The notes: generated by a model from the sequence alone, not told the origin. Counted from the first letter of the stretch, positions 1 to 9,312 are shown. The stretch is 64,000 bases of DNA from Alloacidobacterium sp963823845 (GCA_963823845.1 CAWGND010000008.1:1054001-1118000), one strand, 5' to 3'. Numbers and translations: made by a program.

Positions 1-981
1 GACTGCCGGTAATGACGAAATAGCTCAGGACAGCGGTCTCGCCATTGATGCCGCGGATGAGGATCGAACTGACGCCCACGTAGCCGTAGACGGCGGCATA
101 AGCAACGAAGGCAAACTGCCGGCGCGCCAGGCCCCAGGCGAGAGACGCGCCACAGGCGACAAGCAGAGCGAGAAACCATAGGCCGTAGCCCTGCCGATTG
201 AACACGCCGGAGAGCAATGCCCAAAAGAGAACGTTGGCCGCGATGTTCAGATAAGTGCCGAAGAAATGCGGTTTCAGGCCGCGGCGCTGAAGAAGCGCTC
301 CGCCGCCGCCGACCAGCAGGCAGTAGAGAATGGCATATTGCGCGGTACGCCGCGTCCTGATGGGACGGCCAGTGCGAGATGGTGAGCCCGAACCATCCGG
401 CGAGCGAGGACAAAGCGAGCGACAGCACGAAGCGATTGTCGAAACGATAAGCGAGGAAGAAAAAGAGGCCGGCGGTCGCCAACAGATAGAGATCCCATTG
501 TCCGGAGAGCACATGGAACCGGTTCTCGAGGTAAGCGAGTTCCACGGACCAGATGAGGCTGCCGAGGTAAAGCACGTAGTCGAAGACCGGACTCGGTGAA
601 GGCGTTTCCGCGGGGGACCAGGCGGGCGCGCGGGAGAAGCAGTACCAAAAACAGGCGGCGAGCATTGCGGAGAGGACGGTCAGGACGAGGACGTCACCGA
701 GTTGCTGCGACCAGGTGGTGACGGTCCAGCCGAGTCCGGCAACGAACGCCAGCACACCGGCGTAGAGGAGAATGTTCAGCTCAAGAAAAAGGGAGAAGGG
801 TTCTCCACGGGAGAGGCCTGCCAAGATGCGCGTGCTGCTCCGGCGATATCGCGCCTTGCTCCTTCCATTGCTCTAAGCGGGTGAGGATGGTCATGAAGTC
901 TTCGTTCTCCGGACCTGGGACAGCGTGTCCGTGCTCGGCATGGATCCCGGTACCATCTGTTCGGCCCATGAGTCTACTCAT
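1..981 (-). pseudogene. DUF2157-type membrane protein, frameshifted, runs off the left edge
   Basis: The minus strand reads as a DUF2157-family integral membrane protein. A short cytoplasmic N-terminus (LTRLEQWKEQGAISPEQ) is followed by many hydrophobic helices, but the reading frame breaks twice. The first break is near 830, where the frame must change to continue with RILAGLSRGEPFSLFLELN. The second is near 345, after AAYRA, where it must change to continue with QYAILYCLLVGG. Both breaks lie in GC-alternating runs, and each would be repaired by adding back 2 bases. Start is uncertain: ATG at 981 or ATG at 894, the latter with GGAG about 12 nt upstream. The gene continues beyond base 1. It could be a true pseudogene beside the IS cluster, or carry sequencing errors. 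Confidence 0.7.
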
Positions 982-1405
982 CGTACATTCCAATAGGCTC
1001 GCCGCGCTGAAAAACACGCCCGCAAGCGTTTTCCAACTAATTCATCGACCATCCGGAAGTCCACCTGGACGGTAAGTCCTAGTGCTGTATCTGGAGCGCC
1101 CCGCGACGGCAGTGCGCAGTTGCATGCTCTCAGAGCAGGGCGCTTCGGATACAGCGACTTGAAGGAAGCCGCCCCCATGGAAGGCTATGAACTTTGAATG
1201 GCGCTGATCGGGTGGAGAAGTTTGACCAAGTCGTTAATCTGGGCATGATCTGCGGCTTTTAAGTCGTGATGGAGCGGTGAAGGATCGCAATGTGGCATCC
1301 GGCGGGGGCTGAAGAGATGAGCGACCGAGCGTCCCGGGACAGATGAGACAAGGAACCTGCATGCGTGCCGAAGCAGGGGCAAAGGCCGAAGATGGGGATA
1401 GAGGT
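982..1405. other. Non-coding stretch between the DUF2157 remnant and the IS91-type transposase
   Basis: No convincing gene is seen. Open frames here have no family resemblance and look like shadows. Part of this stretch probably belongs to the distal end of the IS91-type element, whose terminus cannot be fixed from one copy. Confidence 0.4.
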
Positions 1406-2599
1406 TCAAGCTGCGCACCGGTTTGGTTGAGGTGGAGAACGAAGCAGCAGTTGCGCAGCGGAAAGCCGTTCGACAGCGCGCATGGTTCCGCCACAGACTG
1501 GGCAGTTCCAGAGTAAATGGGTCTCTTCAGTGGACATCGAAGCTGCCGAAGCAGCCTTTTGCTCTGAGCCGCTGAGTAGTCGAGAGCATAGCGGCAACAG
1601 GGTAGCGCGGTTCCGGTTGGCGAGGAACCCGAAGTTGCGGATGCGGACGAAGCCTGGCGGCAGCAGATGGAGCAGGAAGCGGCGCAGGAACTCTTCGACG
1701 GCCAGAGTCATGAGCCTCTTCTTGTTGCCGTGGGCAGAGTCGCGCCAGCGGAAGGTGACGTTGCCATCGGAGAGCGCAACCAGCCTGCTGTTGGAGATGG
1801 CGACGCGATGGGTATAGGCGCCGAGATAGCGCAGCACGTGTTCAGGGCCGCCGAAGGGAGGCTTGGAGTAGACGACCCAGTCGTGGCGGAACAGTACACG
1901 CAGCCATGCGGCGAAGGTGCGTGGCTGGGCAAGAGGCAGAAGGTTGCCGTAAAACTGGAGTTCGCCTCGATGGAAGGCGCTACGGAGTCCGGCGACGAAC
2001 TTGCCGCGGAAGACACGGCTGAGCACGCCGATGGGCAGGAAGAAGGAAGGCCGGGCGGAGATCCATCTGGAGTGATCTGGTGCGAGGCCGCCGGCGGCAA
2101 CGACACAGTGGATATGGGGATGAAACTGCAATCGCTGATTCCAGGAGTGGAGCACGCTGAAGAAACCGATCTCGGCTCCAAGATGTCGAGGGTCGCGAGC
2201 AATCTCACGCAGCGTCTCGGCACTGGCGTGAAAGAGCAGGTTATAGATGAGCCGCTTGTTCTGTAAAGCGAGCGGGGCCAGTTCCCGCGGCAGAGTGAAG
2301 ACGGCATGGACATAGCGGGTGGGCAGCAGTTCTCGTTCACGCGCCTTGAGCCAGCGCAGGCGCGCGTTGCCCTGGCACCGTGGGCAATGCCTGTTTCGGC
2401 AGGAGTTGTACGAGATCCTGGTCGTATGTCCGCAGCCGGTACAGCGATCGCGATGTCCGCCCAGCGCGGCGGTGCGACAGCGCGTGATGGCCAGCAACAC
2501 TTTTCGGTGTTGCCAGTTGATCCACTTACGGCTGTGTTCAAGAAATGCGTGTCCTGCACAGCGAACAATGTCGGCCATCTCCAGCGGAGGCCGGCTCAT
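1406..2599 (-). CDS. IS91 family transposase (HUH endonuclease type)
   Basis: This 397-aa protein is expected to nick and transfer single DNA strands in rolling-circle-like transposition. An N-terminal zinc-binding module is visible around residues 50-80 (CTGCGH, then CRNRHCPRCQ). A central HUH motif (HPHIHCVV, about residue 165-172) and a downstream YLGAYTHRVAISN segment carry the likely nucleophilic tyrosine. A second CPVCGG knuckle lies near the C-terminus. Length fits full-size IS91/IS801 relatives (about 370-420 aa) and the frame is intact. Its start ATG overlaps the recombinase stop by 4 bp, implying coupled translation. Confidence 0.93.
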   Translation of the reverse strand: MSRPPLEMADIVRCAGHAFLEHSRKWINWQHRKVLLAITRCRTAALGGHRDRCTGCGHTTRISYNSCRNRHCPRCQGNARLRWLKARERELLPTRYVHAVFTLPRELAPLALQNKRLIYNLLFHASAETLREIARDPRHLGAEIGFFSVLHSWNQRLQFHPHIHCVVAAGGLAPDHSRWISARPSFFLPIGVLSRVFRGKFVAGLRSAFHRGELQFYGNLLPLAQPRTFAAWLRVLFRHDWVVYSKPPFGGPEHVLRYLGAYTHRVAISNSRLVALSDGNVTFRWRDSAHGNKKRLMTLAVEEFLRRFLLHLLPPGFVRIRNFGFLANRNRATLLPLCSRLLSGSEQKAASAASMSTEETHLLWNCPVCGGTMRAVERLSAAQLLLRSPPQPNRCAA

Positions 2600-3480
2600 G
2601 AACTGTGCTTGCGTCCTCCTTGTCGAGAGAACGTGAGAGCATCAAGCGGGCTGGCAGTTGCGCTGAGATGCCGTTGGGACAGATGCAGGTAGACGGTAGT
2701 GACCTCGAGGTCTCGGTGACCGAGCAGTATCTGGATCGTTCGCAGGTCGGCGCCGGCTTCAAGAAGATGTGTGGCGAAGCAGTGACGTAGAGTATGCGGA
2801 TGGATGTGCCTGTTGTCGAGGCCGGCGCGTTCGGCGGCGATCTGGCAGGCATCCCAGAGGACCTTAGTGGTGACAGGGTAACTTGCCGTGTGCCAGCGGT
2901 TGCCGGGAAAGAGCCACTCCTTCGGCTTGCGCCGGAGGCCGCGCCAGTAGAGGCGCAGCGCATCGAGCAGCTTCGGGCTAAGCATGACATCGCGGTCCTT
3001 GCCGCCCTTGCCCTCCCGGATATGAACCACCATCCGCTGGCTGTCGATGTCACCGACCTTCAGGTGGGCCGCTTCCGCGCGCCGTGCACCCGTGGCATAG
3101 AGCGTCATCAGCAGGATGCGATGAAACTGCGAGTCTGCTGCGTCAATGAGGCGTGCCACCTCCTCCTGGCTGAGCACCTGCGGAAGGTGTCGCAACTTCT
3201 TCGGATAGGGCGTCTCGGCGATGCTCCAGCCGCGCTTCAACACGTGGATATAGAAGAAGCGCAGCGCCGCCAGCCGCAGGATTACGGTGTTCGGACTGAA
3301 CTTCAGCTTGGTGAAAAGCATCGCCTGATACTTGCGAATGTCCTCGGGGCCAAGCTGATCGGGCCGGCGATGAAAGTATCGGCTGAAGTGCTCGACACCG
3401 TGCAGGTAAGTGCGGATGGTCGTATCGGCGAAGTTGCGACGCCGCAACTCCTCAAGCATGAGCTGGCGTAGTTGGTTCAC
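2596..3480 (-). CDS. Tyrosine recombinase / integrase of the IS91-type unit
   Basis: This XerC/D-like phage-integrase family protein has about 294 aa. An N-terminal SAM-like core-binding domain is followed by the catalytic domain. The catalytic set is recognisable: Arg in YATGARRAEA, Lys in EGKGGKDRD, HxxR in HTLRHCF, His in LLGHRD, and Tyr in TTVYLHLS. A longer frame opens at 3525, but GTG at 3480 has a strong GGAGG 7 nt upstream and begins VNQLRQLMLEEL, so I prefer it. It probably assists resolution or integration of the element. Downstream it overlaps the transposase start by 4 bp. Confidence 0.9.
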   Translation of the reverse strand: MNQLRQLMLEELRRRNFADTTIRTYLHGVEHFSRYFHRRPDQLGPEDIRKYQAMLFTKLKFSPNTVILRLAALRFFYIHVLKRGWSIAETPYPKKLRHLPQVLSQEEVARLIDAADSQFHRILLMTLYATGARRAEAAHLKVGDIDSQRMVVHIREGKGGKDRDVMLSPKLLDALRLYWRGLRRKPKEWLFPGNRWHTASYPVTTKVLWDACQIAAERAGLDNRHIHPHTLRHCFATHLLEAGADLRTIQILLGHRDLEVTTVYLHLSQRHLSATASPLDALTFSRQGGRKHSS

Positions 3481-4166
3481 AGAGAATCCTCCTTCTCTGC
3501 GCACCAAGCTACCCGGTAGCCTCAAGTGTCAGTTCAGTAACACGCGGATGCGTCCGCCGCCGCCGCGGCTTCGTTCAAGTCCGCATATAGGACAAGTGAC
3601 ATTTGACCGATCCGAACGGGCCCATGCACATGTCCAGATTGCCGGTTAGAACGAAGTCGCTGGCGCGACGGACGCTGCGCGTGCGATACTTCCGACATCA
3701 TGCGCGGTCATAGCGTCCTGAATCGCTTTTCGTCTCTTTGTTCTAACTCTTTATTATTCTTCCTATTGCAGGCGGTAGCCGATTCCATCCCCATAGCATA
3801 ACCGCATCCGCCGCAAACGCCAGCGTCTTCCTTCAAACCGCTCTATCCGACCTGCTCCGCGCGCGCTCCGTCTACTGAGCGCAGCTGATCTCGCGGAGCA
3901 GCTCCGATAGAGTTACGGATGGGCCTTCGACCCACCCATAGAGATGAAAATCGTTTCGAGTACAAGCGCTTACGATCGAATTAGCGTGGAACGGCAAAGG
4001 CCGTGAGGACTCTGGAGCAGTTGAGGCCGCGATAGAGTTTGGCCTGGGATGCGTGTTTGAACCAATCTGTGTCGCGCCATCCATCCTGTCGGGAGGTTTG
4101 GTAGCACGTGACGGTGTCTGATGTCTTTGCGCACGCTTCCTGCCGCTTCCCCGCCTGGAGGTTGCG
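3481..4166. other. Non-coding region: IS91-unit upstream end and IS110 left flank
   Basis: No gene with family support is found in these 686 bases. The part nearest the IS110 transposase start (roughly 3950-4166) is the place where the IS110 subgroup encodes its bridge RNA within the left non-coding end. I can see GC-rich self-complementary patches (for example TGGG-N7-CCCA near 3928-3945) but cannot fold the region reliably. The boundary between host DNA and either element cannot be set. Confidence 0.4.
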
Positions 4167-5393
4167 ATGGCCGATAAGATTGCAGGAATCGACGTGCACA
4201 AGAAGGTCCTGATGGTGGTGGTCATGGATGCGCGGACGCCGGAGTCGAAGCCGGAGCGTCGGCGGTTCGCCACCATGCCAGGTGAGTTGCGCCGCTTATC
4301 GACATGGCTCAAGGAGCTGGGCGTCGAAGAAGCGGTGATGGAATCAACGGCGCAGTACTGGCGATCGGTGTGGCTGGAGTTGGAGCCGCATATGTGCTTG
4401 CATCTGGCGCAAGCATTTTCGAACCGTGCTCCGCGCGGGCGCAAGCATGACTTCAAGGACGCGGAGAGGCTGGTGCGACGGCTGATTGCAAAGGAACTGA
4501 TTCTGAGTTTTGTACCAGATGGGGAGCAGCGCATCTGGCGCAACCTGACCCGGATGAAGCTGCAGCTCGTACGCGATCGGGTACGCCTCCAGAGTCAGAT
4601 CGAGTGTCTACTAGAAGAGATGCGCATCAAGCTGTCGATTGTCGTCAGCGATCTGCTGGGATCGAGCGGTCTTCGTATCCTGCATGCTCTGGCCAACGGT
4701 GAGACCGACGCAAAGAGCCTGGCGTTGTTGGGAGACGATCGGTTGAAGTGCAGCGAAGAACAGCTGGTCGAAGCGTTAACAGGAAGATCGCACCCCATGC
4801 ACCGGCAAATGCTCGTACTGCAACTGGAGCGGCTGCGGTTGCTTGATGAGCAAATGGCAAAGCTGAACAGTCTGATCGCGCAGGCCATGAAGCCGCATCA
4901 GGACGCCGTGATCCGACTGGCGGAAGTACCCGGTCTGGGCATCGATTCAGCGCAGCAGATGATCGCCGAAGTAGGGGTGACGGCCAGCTCGTTTTCCTCC
5001 GCGGCCGAGTTCACTTCCTGGGTGGGAACTTGTCCCGGAAAGGAAGAAAGCGCCGAAGAGAACTCCAGCAGCCGTTCGGCGAAAGGCAACAAGTACATGC
5101 GCCGGGTGCTCAACCAGGCCGCTCATGCTGCTGCCCGGAGCAAAGGCACCCACTTTCAGGCAGTGTTCCGGCGTCTGCTGCCGCGCCTGGGTTATAAATC
5201 CGCCGTCTGGGCCATCGCACATCGCCTATGCCGCCTGGTCTGGAAGATTCTTCATGAGGGAATCCGCTACATCGAGCAAGGCATCGAATCCGAACCAAAA
5301 CTCCTCATCTATCGAGCCCAATCTCTGGCCAAACAGCTCCGCAAATTCGGCTACAACGTTCAGATCACTCCCGCCAACAGGGCGCCAGCATAA
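4167..5393 (+). CDS. IS110 family transposase (DEDD recombinase)
   Basis: This 408-aa intact transposase has an N-terminal RuvC-like DEDD domain: AGIDVHKK supplies the first Asp, AVMESTAQYW the Glu, and HDFKDAERLVRR the two later Asps. The C-terminal Transposase_20 domain follows (VPGLGIDSAQQMIAEVG; then NSSSRSAKGNKYMRRVL, which holds the serine-rich active segment). The start is ATG after GGAGGTTGCG. IS110 enzymes are guided by a bridge RNA encoded in the element's non-coding end, so flanking non-coding DNA is probably part of the element. No terminal inverted repeats are expected. Confidence 0.94.
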   Translation: MADKIAGIDVHKKVLMVVVMDARTPESKPERRRFATMPGELRRLSTWLKELGVEEAVMESTAQYWRSVWLELEPHMCLHLAQAFSNRAPRGRKHDFKDAERLVRRLIAKELILSFVPDGEQRIWRNLTRMKLQLVRDRVRLQSQIECLLEEMRIKLSIVVSDLLGSSGLRILHALANGETDAKSLALLGDDRLKCSEEQLVEALTGRSHPMHRQMLVLQLERLRLLDEQMAKLNSLIAQAMKPHQDAVIRLAEVPGLGIDSAQQMIAEVGVTASSFSSAAEFTSWVGTCPGKEESAEENSSSRSAKGNKYMRRVLNQAAHAAARSKGTHFQAVFRRLLPRLGYKSAVWAIAHRLCRLVWKILHEGIRYIEQGIESEPKLLIYRAQSLAKQLRKFGYNVQITPANRAPA

Positions 5394-5748
5394 GACTCGC
5401 GAGCGCAACACTGGAGGAGGTGATTTTCGACGGAGTCCTGACGTTTATTGGACACATGGACTACGTCGTACTTTCTCCATCGACAACTCGTGGGTATCGA
5501 TGATCGAACAAGGAAACGGACTATAGACTGACCAGCTTCGAATGCGGCAAAATCAAGCTTCAGCGGCCCGGGGCCAGGTAACCCAGAACTACGTTCCATC
5601 AGCATCCCGCAGAGCGTACTGCTGCGGGTTCACGTTCGGCTGCGCTAGCCGGGCGAACTCCTGGCTAATGCAATGCAAGAATCTGCGGAGAGTACGGAAA
5701 TGAAATCGCCTGAGAAAATCAATCACTTATACATGAGCTGAGGCCGGA
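5394..5748. other. Non-coding region downstream of the IS110 transposase
   Basis: These 355 bases show no supportable gene. Part is expected to be the IS110 right end, the rest host DNA leading to the DUF2721 gene. No tRNA-like cloverleaf and no clear inverted repeat was seen. Confidence 0.4.
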
Positions 5749-6231
5749 ATGATTGAACATACTTTGGTCGCCGATCCGTTTTCGATCCTCACCGTCGTGG
5801 CAGCCCCGGCAGTGCTCACCAATGCATCGTCCGTTTTGGCGCTGGGCACGAACAATCGTCTCGCGCGCGTGGCCGATCGCACTCACGCCGTGACCACGCA
5901 ATTAGCAAAGGTCGAGGCGGGAGCCAAGGATCGTGAGGTCTGGGCCGCCCAGCTCCCACTGCTGCAAAGGCGTGCTCAACTGCTGTTACGAGCGCTTCGC
6001 TGCTTTTACCTGGGTCTCGGACTGTTCGCCAGTTCGGCTCTCATCTCGATCGCCGGTTCTATAGGGGTATCTTACGGCCGCCCGGCAGCGTTCCAGATAG
6101 CCGCCGGAATTGGCGTTGTGTGTGGAGCATCAGCGGTCATCGCGCTGGCTTGCGGCTGTGTCCTGATGATTCGCGAAACGCAGCTTGCAATCGAAGGCTT
6201 GGCCTACGAAGCAAAATCTCACATCAGCTAG
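5749..6231 (+). CDS. DUF2721 family membrane protein
   Basis: This 160-aa protein of unknown function has the DUF2721 signature segment LTVVAAPAVLTNASSVLALG at its N-terminus, followed by a basic stretch (NNRLARVADRTH). Two further hydrophobic helices lie at about residues 85-107 and 117-142. Topology suggests an inner-membrane protein with a short cytoplasmic loop. It stands alone on the plus strand after the IS110 flank, with a convergent neighbour downstream. Family function is not established. Confidence 0.82.
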   Translation: MIEHTLVADPFSILTVVAAPAVLTNASSVLALGTNNRLARVADRTHAVTTQLAKVEAGAKDREVWAAQLPLLQRRAQLLLRALRCFYLGLGLFASSALISIAGSIGVSYGRPAAFQIAAGIGVVCGASAVIALACGCVLMIRETQLAIEGLAYEAKSHIS

Positions 6232-6361
6232 TGACGATTTTTCTGCGGTGGCCGGATGGCCGCCACGCTCGGAGTGGTCCGTCATTTCGGTGCGCCTCGT
6301 TTACTCCTCGAAACCGGGGGAACCGGCAGTTCAAGAACGACGAGGGGAGCAAGCCTCCGAT

Positions 6362-6733
6362 TCAGAAGCTCCCTAGATCTCTCCAGAGCATATAGACGGT
6401 AAAGAGGAGCAGCAGCCCTATCAAGTCATTGATGACGAATCCGAAAATTGATTTCGCCTTGAAAAGGGCGACCGCATCAATAATCGTAACTATCAGCGCG
6501 ATGGAGAGGGCCAGCAGGAGCCCGCGAAAGTTGTGAGTGTAAGCGAGACCGGCCGCGATGAGACCCAGTACAATTTCGCGTGCTGCCAATATCGCCATCA
6601 TAGGACGGGACTCATTGCGCAGGAGGGGCACACCGCGAGGACCTGTCGCCAGTTCCGGCTTCAGCAGCAGAATCAGACCAATGCCATTTAAGAAGATAGC
6701 CAGAAAGTATGCAATCACTCGAGCGAGAATCAC
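6362..6733 (-). CDS. Small DUF4267-like membrane protein
   Basis: A 123-aa protein with four hydrophobic segments. The middle segment AREIVLGLIAAGLAY and following DAVALFKAK resemble the DUF4267 family (unknown function). A longer frame opens at 6943, but its first 70 residues are polar, Cys/Arg-rich and unlike the family. GTG at 6733 has AAGGTGG just upstream and opens directly on the first membrane helix, so I use it. Confidence 0.65.
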   Translation of the reverse strand: MILARVIAYFLAIFLNGIGLILLLKPELATGPRGVPLLRNESRPMMAILAAREIVLGLIAAGLAYTHNFRGLLLALSIALIVTIIDAVALFKAKSIFGFVINDLIGLLLLFTVYMLWRDLGSF

Positions 6734-6911
6734 GCTTGTGCCCCACCTTTCGAAGTTTTGTTCTGGAAAGGATAGTCTTGACCTATTCCTGAGGGCCAAT
6801 CTCCTCTCGAGATTGCAATCATCGCATGACAGATATTGAATGATTGAAGGACAACGCACCCTATGGGAGATTCCTGGCATCGAATCCTTAGGGATCTGCT
6901 GGAGGTGTCTC

Positions 6912-7190
6912 GTGATCGACAGATGCTTCAATCCGGCGTGCAAAAGAAAACTCGACTATTTACGTGATGGACGAGTTGTGCGCGTGAGTCGGAAAAAAGA
7001 CGAAGATATTTCCGTGGAGCATTATTGGCTTTGCGGCCCATGCTACGAGACTCACGATTTCGAATTTCCAGCTGACGGCTCAGTTCTCATAAGGGAGAGA
7101 TCGGGTAGCCAGCATCGCGGGGAATTCTATTTTAACGACGTGCTTCTGCCCGAGTGGAGAAAGACCAAAAGAATAGCGTTTCCCGAATAA
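6912..7190 (+). CDS. Small Cys-rich hypothetical protein
   Basis: About 92 aa. It begins with CFNPACKRKLDYLRDGRVVR and contains a second Cys pair (WLCGPCYETHDF), together a plausible four-cysteine zinc site. The preferred start is GTG at 6912, preceded by GGAGGTG 4 nt upstream; the ATG at 6840 would add 24 residues lacking a good ribosome site. I recognise the CFNP...YLRDGR pattern as a recurrent acidobacterial small protein, but no function is known. Confidence 0.62.
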   Translation: MIDRCFNPACKRKLDYLRDGRVVRVSRKKDEDISVEHYWLCGPCYETHDFEFPADGSVLIRERSGSQHRGEFYFNDVLLPEWRKTKRIAFPE

Positions 7191-7425
7191 GAGTCTGCCG
7201 AAGTTGAGTGTAGGCCACCCGCTCTAAATCGTATCCGCACCAGTCTATTGATAGAAATAATTTCAACGTGTCCGGAAAGCCGGTTCTTCCGCCAAGTGGT
7301 TTTCTTTGGATTGCTTCCCAAGCCGACTCCCCGATACCGGTCGCGCTGTTGAGAGCGGAAAGTCGCCACTCCACACCAGTCTCAAACCAGCAAACGCTAT
7401 GACTGGAAATGGCTAGATAAGGCTT

Positions 7426-7890
7426 TCAGTTCTCTCTCGCGGCGGCTTCCAGCGCGGGCAGGTCCATCTTGATCATCCCCATCATGGCTTCCATGGCTTT
7501 GGGGTTACTGATCAGCTCGCCGATATTGTGCGGCACAATCTGCCAGCATAGGCCGAAGCGGTCTGTGAGCCAGCCGCAGGCCATAGGTTTGCCGCCTTCG
7601 ATCAACTTGTCCCAGTAGCTGTCGATCTCTTCCTGAGAGTCGCAACGGATGAAGAACGAGAAGGCGGGGTTGAGCTGGTGCGCGGGGCCGCCGTTGAGAA
7701 AGACCATCTCCTGGCCCTCAAGCTCGATCGTGATCGTGGCAATCTTGCCCACGGGCCAGGGACCGACACCTTTGGAACGCAGCTCATCGAGCCTGCGCGC
7801 GTGCGGGAAGACGCTCAGGTAGAATTCGGCGGCCTCTTCGGCGTTGTCGTTAAACCAGAGGAATGGCGCAAGTTTATTCATGGCTTGCAT
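7426..7890 (-). CDS. VOC / PhnB-like family protein
   Basis: About 154 aa of the vicinal-oxygen-chelate superfamily, PhnB / '3-demethylubiquinone-9 3-methyltransferase' type. The hallmark NKLAPFLWFNDNAEEAAEFY opens the fold, and FLNGGPAHQLNPAFSFFI and CGWLTDRFGLCWQIVP are the typical central and C-terminal strands. The true activity of these proteins is usually unknown; the family name does not imply ubiquinone synthesis. Start is ATG at 7890, or ATG at 7881 (MNKLAPF); the frame upstream to 7938 is not family-like. Confidence 0.85.
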   Translation of the reverse strand: MQAMNKLAPFLWFNDNAEEAAEFYLSVFPHARRLDELRSKGVGPWPVGKIATITIELEGQEMVFLNGGPAHQLNPAFSFFIRCDSQEEIDSYWDKLIEGGKPMACGWLTDRFGLCWQIVPHNIGELISNPKAMEAMMGMIKMDLPALEAAAREN

Positions 7891-8048
7891 GGTACCAGCT
7901 AGGAGTTCACTTTCGACAGGCCGACCTGCGAGTGCCAATTCTTTGACGTCAGTCGGGCGGCGGAGATCGTCAGATCAGAATGCAATATTCGGGCAACTGG
8001 CGTTTCCTAAACCTGGCTCTAATGAAGTAGAGCAAGCGAGGAGTGAAC

Positions 8049-8780
8049 ATGGTTCATGAATGGATCAACGGAACCTATCGTCAGACGAATCTCACAACTG
8101 AATCCGAAGAATATCTGGCCCGGCGCGAGGAATTGCGCCTGGCGGAAGTCGAGTTGATTGAGCACCGCGAACAGGTGGCGGCGCTCCGCCGCGCCTTGCC
8201 ACAGGGTGCGACCTTGCCCAATTACGAATTCCTCGAAGGCCCAACCGATCTAGGCATGGGCGACGAACCAATACACATCGTAAAGTTCAGCGAACTTTTC
8301 AAAACGGCAGACCGTCCGCTCCTCATCTACCACCTCATGTACGGCAAGAAGCAGACCCAGCCTTGTCCCATGTGCACCATGTGGATTGACGGAGCGAACG
8401 GGGTAGCGCACCACATCGCGCAGAACATTGATTTCGCGATCGTCGCTGCCGCGGATCCCAAGGCATTGCGCGAACACGCCCGCGCACGGGGCTGGAACAA
8501 CCTACGTTTACTCAGCGCCGCCACCAACACGTTCAAATACGATCTCGGCAGCGAAGACGTGGACGGGGCACAGGATTCCACCGTCTCCGTGTTCACAAAG
8601 GATGCCGATGGCACGGTCCGTCACTTCTACACGGCACATCCTAGAATTGCGCCGGATAGGAAGGAGCGCGGCATCGACCTGCTTACGCCGGTGTGGCATT
8701 TCATGGACCTTATACCGCCAGGTCGCGGGGACTGGTACGCGTCGCTTGCGTACGGGATCAAAGCTCTGACTGATCAGTAA
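8049..8780 (+). CDS. DUF899 family thioredoxin-like protein
   Basis: About 243 aa, DUF899 family, a thioredoxin-fold group of unknown substrate. Visible are an N-terminal coiled region (ARREELRLAEVELIEHREQV), the PCPMC redox-type motif in the position of the CxxC active site (about residue 106-110), and the C-terminal PVWHFMDLIPPGRGDW. ATG at 8049 follows AGGAG with 5-nt spacing; GTG at 8043 is in frame but overlaps that site. Confidence 0.85.
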   Translation: MVHEWINGTYRQTNLTTESEEYLARREELRLAEVELIEHREQVAALRRALPQGATLPNYEFLEGPTDLGMGDEPIHIVKFSELFKTADRPLLIYHLMYGKKQTQPCPMCTMWIDGANGVAHHIAQNIDFAIVAAADPKALREHARARGWNNLRLLSAATNTFKYDLGSEDVDGAQDSTVSVFTKDADGTVRHFYTAHPRIAPDRKERGIDLLTPVWHFMDLIPPGRGDWYASLAYGIKALTDQ

Positions 8781-8838
8781 CGCGAACGGCGCTTGTGAGA
8801 ACTTGCCAATGCTGCCGACAGCAACCCACCCTACCCTC

Positions 8839-9246
8839 TCAGGCGGCAGATTCGCGATCCTTCTTCAGATCGTCGATGCTGATTCGACCGGCTCCGAACT
8901 GCGTGATAAGAAGTGCTGCACCGAGCATGGACAAATTCTTGGCAAACATTGCTTGTTGTACGTGAATCACAGCCGGATCATTCTGTTTCCAATATGCGTG
9001 CATCATCCATGTGACGGGCACGAGGAACGCTACTAAAACCCAGGCTCCCCAGCGTGCTTTGTAACCGAAAGCGACGCTCAATCCGCCGACAATCGCCATG
9101 ACTCCGGACAAGGGAACGAGCAGGTGAGCAAAAGGCACGCCTAAATTTGCGGCGTGCCCTATTCCCTCGCTTGAGAAATGACGCGGAGCTGCGGTAATGA
9201 AGATTAATGAAAACATGATTCTCGCGATAGGAAAGAGTATGCGCAT
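8839..9246 (-). CDS. DoxX family membrane protein
   Basis: A 135-aa four-helix membrane protein of the DoxX family: ARIMFSLIFITAAPRHF opens helix 1, then GVPFAHLLVPLSGVMAIVGG and KNLSMLGAALLITQFGAG. DoxX-like proteins are often linked to redox or quinone-related stress, but no reaction can be assigned. It is divergent from a TetR regulator 94 bp away, with palindromic operators between, so it is the likely regulated target. Confidence 0.85.
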   Translation of the reverse strand: MRILFPIARIMFSLIFITAAPRHFSSEGIGHAANLGVPFAHLLVPLSGVMAIVGGLSVAFGYKARWGAWVLVAFLVPVTWMMHAYWKQNDPAVIHVQQAMFAKNLSMLGAALLITQFGAGRISIDDLKKDRESAA

Positions 9247-9286
9247 GAGTCGCCTCTTTTATATGGCCAAACGTTAGTGACGCTTG

Positions 9287-9312
9287 TATCACTATAAGTG
9301 ATAGCACTATCA
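9287..9312. promoter_or_regulatory. Two overlapping palindromes, probable TetR operator
   Basis: In the divergent DoxX/TetR gap lies TATCACTATAAGTGATA (9287-9303), with perfect 7-bp arms. It overlaps TGATAGCACTATCA (9299-9312), with perfect 6-bp arms. Two overlapping dyads between a TetR gene and its divergent neighbour are the usual layout of an autoregulated TetR operator. That the adjacent TetR protein binds here is inference. Confidence 0.75.

Larger units (their letters stand above)
1406..3480 (-). mobile_element. IS91-type element with coupled tyrosine recombinase (minimum extent)
   Basis: Two minus-strand genes form one unit: a tyrosine recombinase followed, with an ATGA overlap, by an IS91/IS801-type HUH transposase. 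Recombinase plus IS91 transposase is a recurrent pairing in bacteria. Only the coding extent is given because IS91 elements lack terminal inverted repeats and target duplications, so their ends need comparison with other copies. Confidence 0.75.

Noticed and set aside
2794..3471. Plus-strand open frame opposite the tyrosine recombinase
   Set aside because: Antisense shadow of a clear recombinase.
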